A model generated the notes under the pieces. That model saw only the letters and a list, made by a program, of their open reading frames with translations, did no database searches and was not told where the DNA came from. Below are positions 5,510 to 6,522 of a DNA stretch of 6,522 bases, one piece after another. Source of the DNA: an uncultured Oscillospiraceae bacterium (lineage in GTDB: Bacteria; Bacillota; Clostridia; Oscillospirales; Oscillospiraceae); NCBI GenBank assembly GCA_947628265.1, contig CANQZF010000101.1, forward strand, positions 1-6,522, in the 5' to 3' direction. Made by a program: the position numbers and the translations under genes. Positions within the stretch are counted from its first letter, which is position 1; each line of letters begins with the position of its first letter.

Positions 5510-6522
5510 ATGACCGATTTTATACATATTAACCCCAAGGACAACGTGGTGGTGGCCCTCCACCCCATCCAAAAGGGCACCGTCTTTGAGGGGGACGGCT
5601 ACACCGTCGCCGCCGCCATGGACATCCCCCAGGGCCACAAGATGACCCTGAAGGCCCTCTCGGAGGGGGACCAAGTCATCAAATACGGCTTCTCCATCGG
5701 CCACGCCACCCAGAGCGTGGGCGTCGGTGAGTGGATCCACACCCACAACATGCGCACGAATTTGGAGGGGGAGCTGGAGTACACCTACAACCCCAACGTC
5801 CACTTCCCGGAGAAGCTCCCGGCCCCCACCTTCATGGGCTACAGGAGAAAAGACGGCCGCGCCGCCATCCGCAACGAGATCTGGATCCTCCCCACCGTCG
5901 GCTGCGTCAACGACGTGGCCAAGGCCCTGGTCCGGGAAAATCAGGACCTGGTGACCGGGACCATTGACGGGCTTTACACCTTCACCCACCCCTTCGGCTG
6001 CTCCCAGACGGGCCACGACCACGCCCAGACGAGAAAGCTCCTGGCGGCTCTCACGCGCCACCCCAACGCCGGGGCGGTTCTGGTGCTGTCTTTGGGGTGC
6101 GAGAATTTGACACATGAACAATTTTTGACGGAGCTGGGCGATTTTGATCCCCAGCGGGTGAAATTCCTGACCTGTCAGGACGTGGAGGACGAGCTTGAGG
6201 CCGCCCGGCCCATCTTGGAGGAGCTGGCCGCCTACGCCGGGTCCTTTAAGCGCGAGCCCATCCCCGCAAGCGAGCTGGTCGTCGGCATGAAGTGCGGCGG
6301 CTCCGACGGCCTCTCCGGCATCACCGCCAACCCCGTGGTGGGGCGCTTTTCCGATATGCTGGGGGCCATGGGCGGCTCCACGGTGCTCACCGAGGTGCCG
6401 GAGATGTTCGGCGCGGAGGGCTTCCTTCTGGACCGGTGCGTCAATGAGGAGGTCTTCCACAAGGCCGTCAACATGATCAACGGCTTCAAGGACTACTTCA
6501 TCCGCCACAACGAGGTGGTCTA
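5510..6522 (+). CDS. uxaA: Altronate dehydratase UxaA, N-terminal 337 residues (runs off the window)
   Basis: The enzyme dehydrates D-altronate to 2-keto-3-deoxygluconate (EC 4.2.1.7), the step after UxaB. The visible part begins MTDFIHINPKDNVVVALHPI and is open to the last base with no stop; E. coli UxaA is about 495 aa, so roughly a third is missing. Residues about 10-85 form the SAF-type N-terminal domain, ending GVGEWIHTHNMRTNL (71-85). The GarD/UxaA catalytic part starts with YRRKDGRAAIRNEIWILPTV (111-130) then GCVN, and continues with HPFGCSQTGHDH (160-171), HPNAGAVLVLSLGCEN (184-199), KCGGSDGLSGITANP (261-275) and TEVPEMFGAEG (294-304). Cysteines 132, 164, 197 and 262 fall in the conserved motifs; the family is metal (iron) dependent. 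The ATG at 5510 follows GAGGG (5500-5504), which overlaps the uxaB TGA, so translation is probably coupled within one operon. Codon use matches uxaB. Confidence 0.96.
   Translation, partial: MTDFIHINPKDNVVVALHPIQKGTVFEGDGYTVAAAMDIPQGHKMTLKALSEGDQVIKYGFSIGHATQSVGVGEWIHTHNMRTNLEGELEYTYNPNVHFPEKLPAPTFMGYRRKDGRAAIRNEIWILPTVGCVNDVAKALVRENQDLVTGTIDGLYTFTHPFGCSQTGHDHAQTRKLLAALTRHPNAGAVLVLSLGCENLTHEQFLTELGDFDPQRVKFLTCQDVEDELEAARPILEELAAYAGSFKREPIPASELVVGMKCGGSDGLSGITANPVVGRFSDMLGAMGGSTVLTEVPEMFGAEGFLLDRCVNEEVFHKAVNMINGFKDYFIRHNEVV

Noticed and set aside
5015..6508. A 497-codon open frame on the minus strand, antisense to the end of uxaB and most of uxaA
   Set aside because: It is the mirror of two firmly identified genes and crosses their boundary. 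Its composition (rich in Gly, Val, Asp, His and Leu) reflects the GC-rich third positions of the real strand, and no motif or family resemblance is seen.

Overview
The window looks like a GC-rich member of the Bacillota (Clostridia), plausibly a gut Oscillospiraceae-like anaerobe. The supports are FakA and DegV-family proteins of Gram-positive type, consensus-like sigma-A promoters (several with an extended TGn -10), strong GGAGG-type ribosome binding sites, and coding DNA with a strong preference for G/C at third positions. The lineage is an inference; no rRNA or marker gene is present.

Layout. (1) Bases 1-592, plus strand: the 3' end of a fakA/yloV-type gene (fatty-acid kinase catalytic subunit), closed by a strong intrinsic terminator at 603-636. 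(2) Bases 650-2326, minus strand: a probable two-gene unit read from a near-consensus promoter at 2358-2386. First comes a DegV-family protein (FakB-like fatty-acid carrier, 290 aa), then a multi-pass membrane protein of the 'putative ABC-transporter type IV' (CmpB, PF06541) family. It converges on fakA. (3) Bases 2387-2873: almost 500 bp without a credible gene, built of repeats: four tandem copies of a 21-bp unit, a dispersed 19-bp repeat, an AT-centred hairpin and a perfect 18-bp-stem hairpin. (4) Bases 2874-3752, minus strand: an AraC-family regulator with an N-terminal cupin, read from its own TTGACA-18-TATGAT promoter. (5) Bases 3753-4003: a 251-bp divergent control region. (6) Bases 4004-6522, plus strand: uxaB (tagaturonate reductase), then after 9 bp uxaA (altronate dehydratase), which runs off the window after 337 codons.

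How the genes fit together. uxaB and uxaA catalyse successive steps of hexuronate (galacturonate) breakdown: D-tagaturonate to D-altronate to 2-keto-3-deoxygluconate. The divergent AraC protein is the obvious candidate regulator. The uxaB promoter candidates have good extended -10 boxes but no recognisable -35, as expected for activator-dependent promoters. The left half is a separate lipid-related neighbourhood: FakA phosphorylates fatty acids held by a DegV/FakB protein, and both partners' genes lie here on opposite strands.

No transposase, CRISPR array, tRNA, rRNA or defence system is visible. The least explained part is the repeat-rich gap at 2387-2873.
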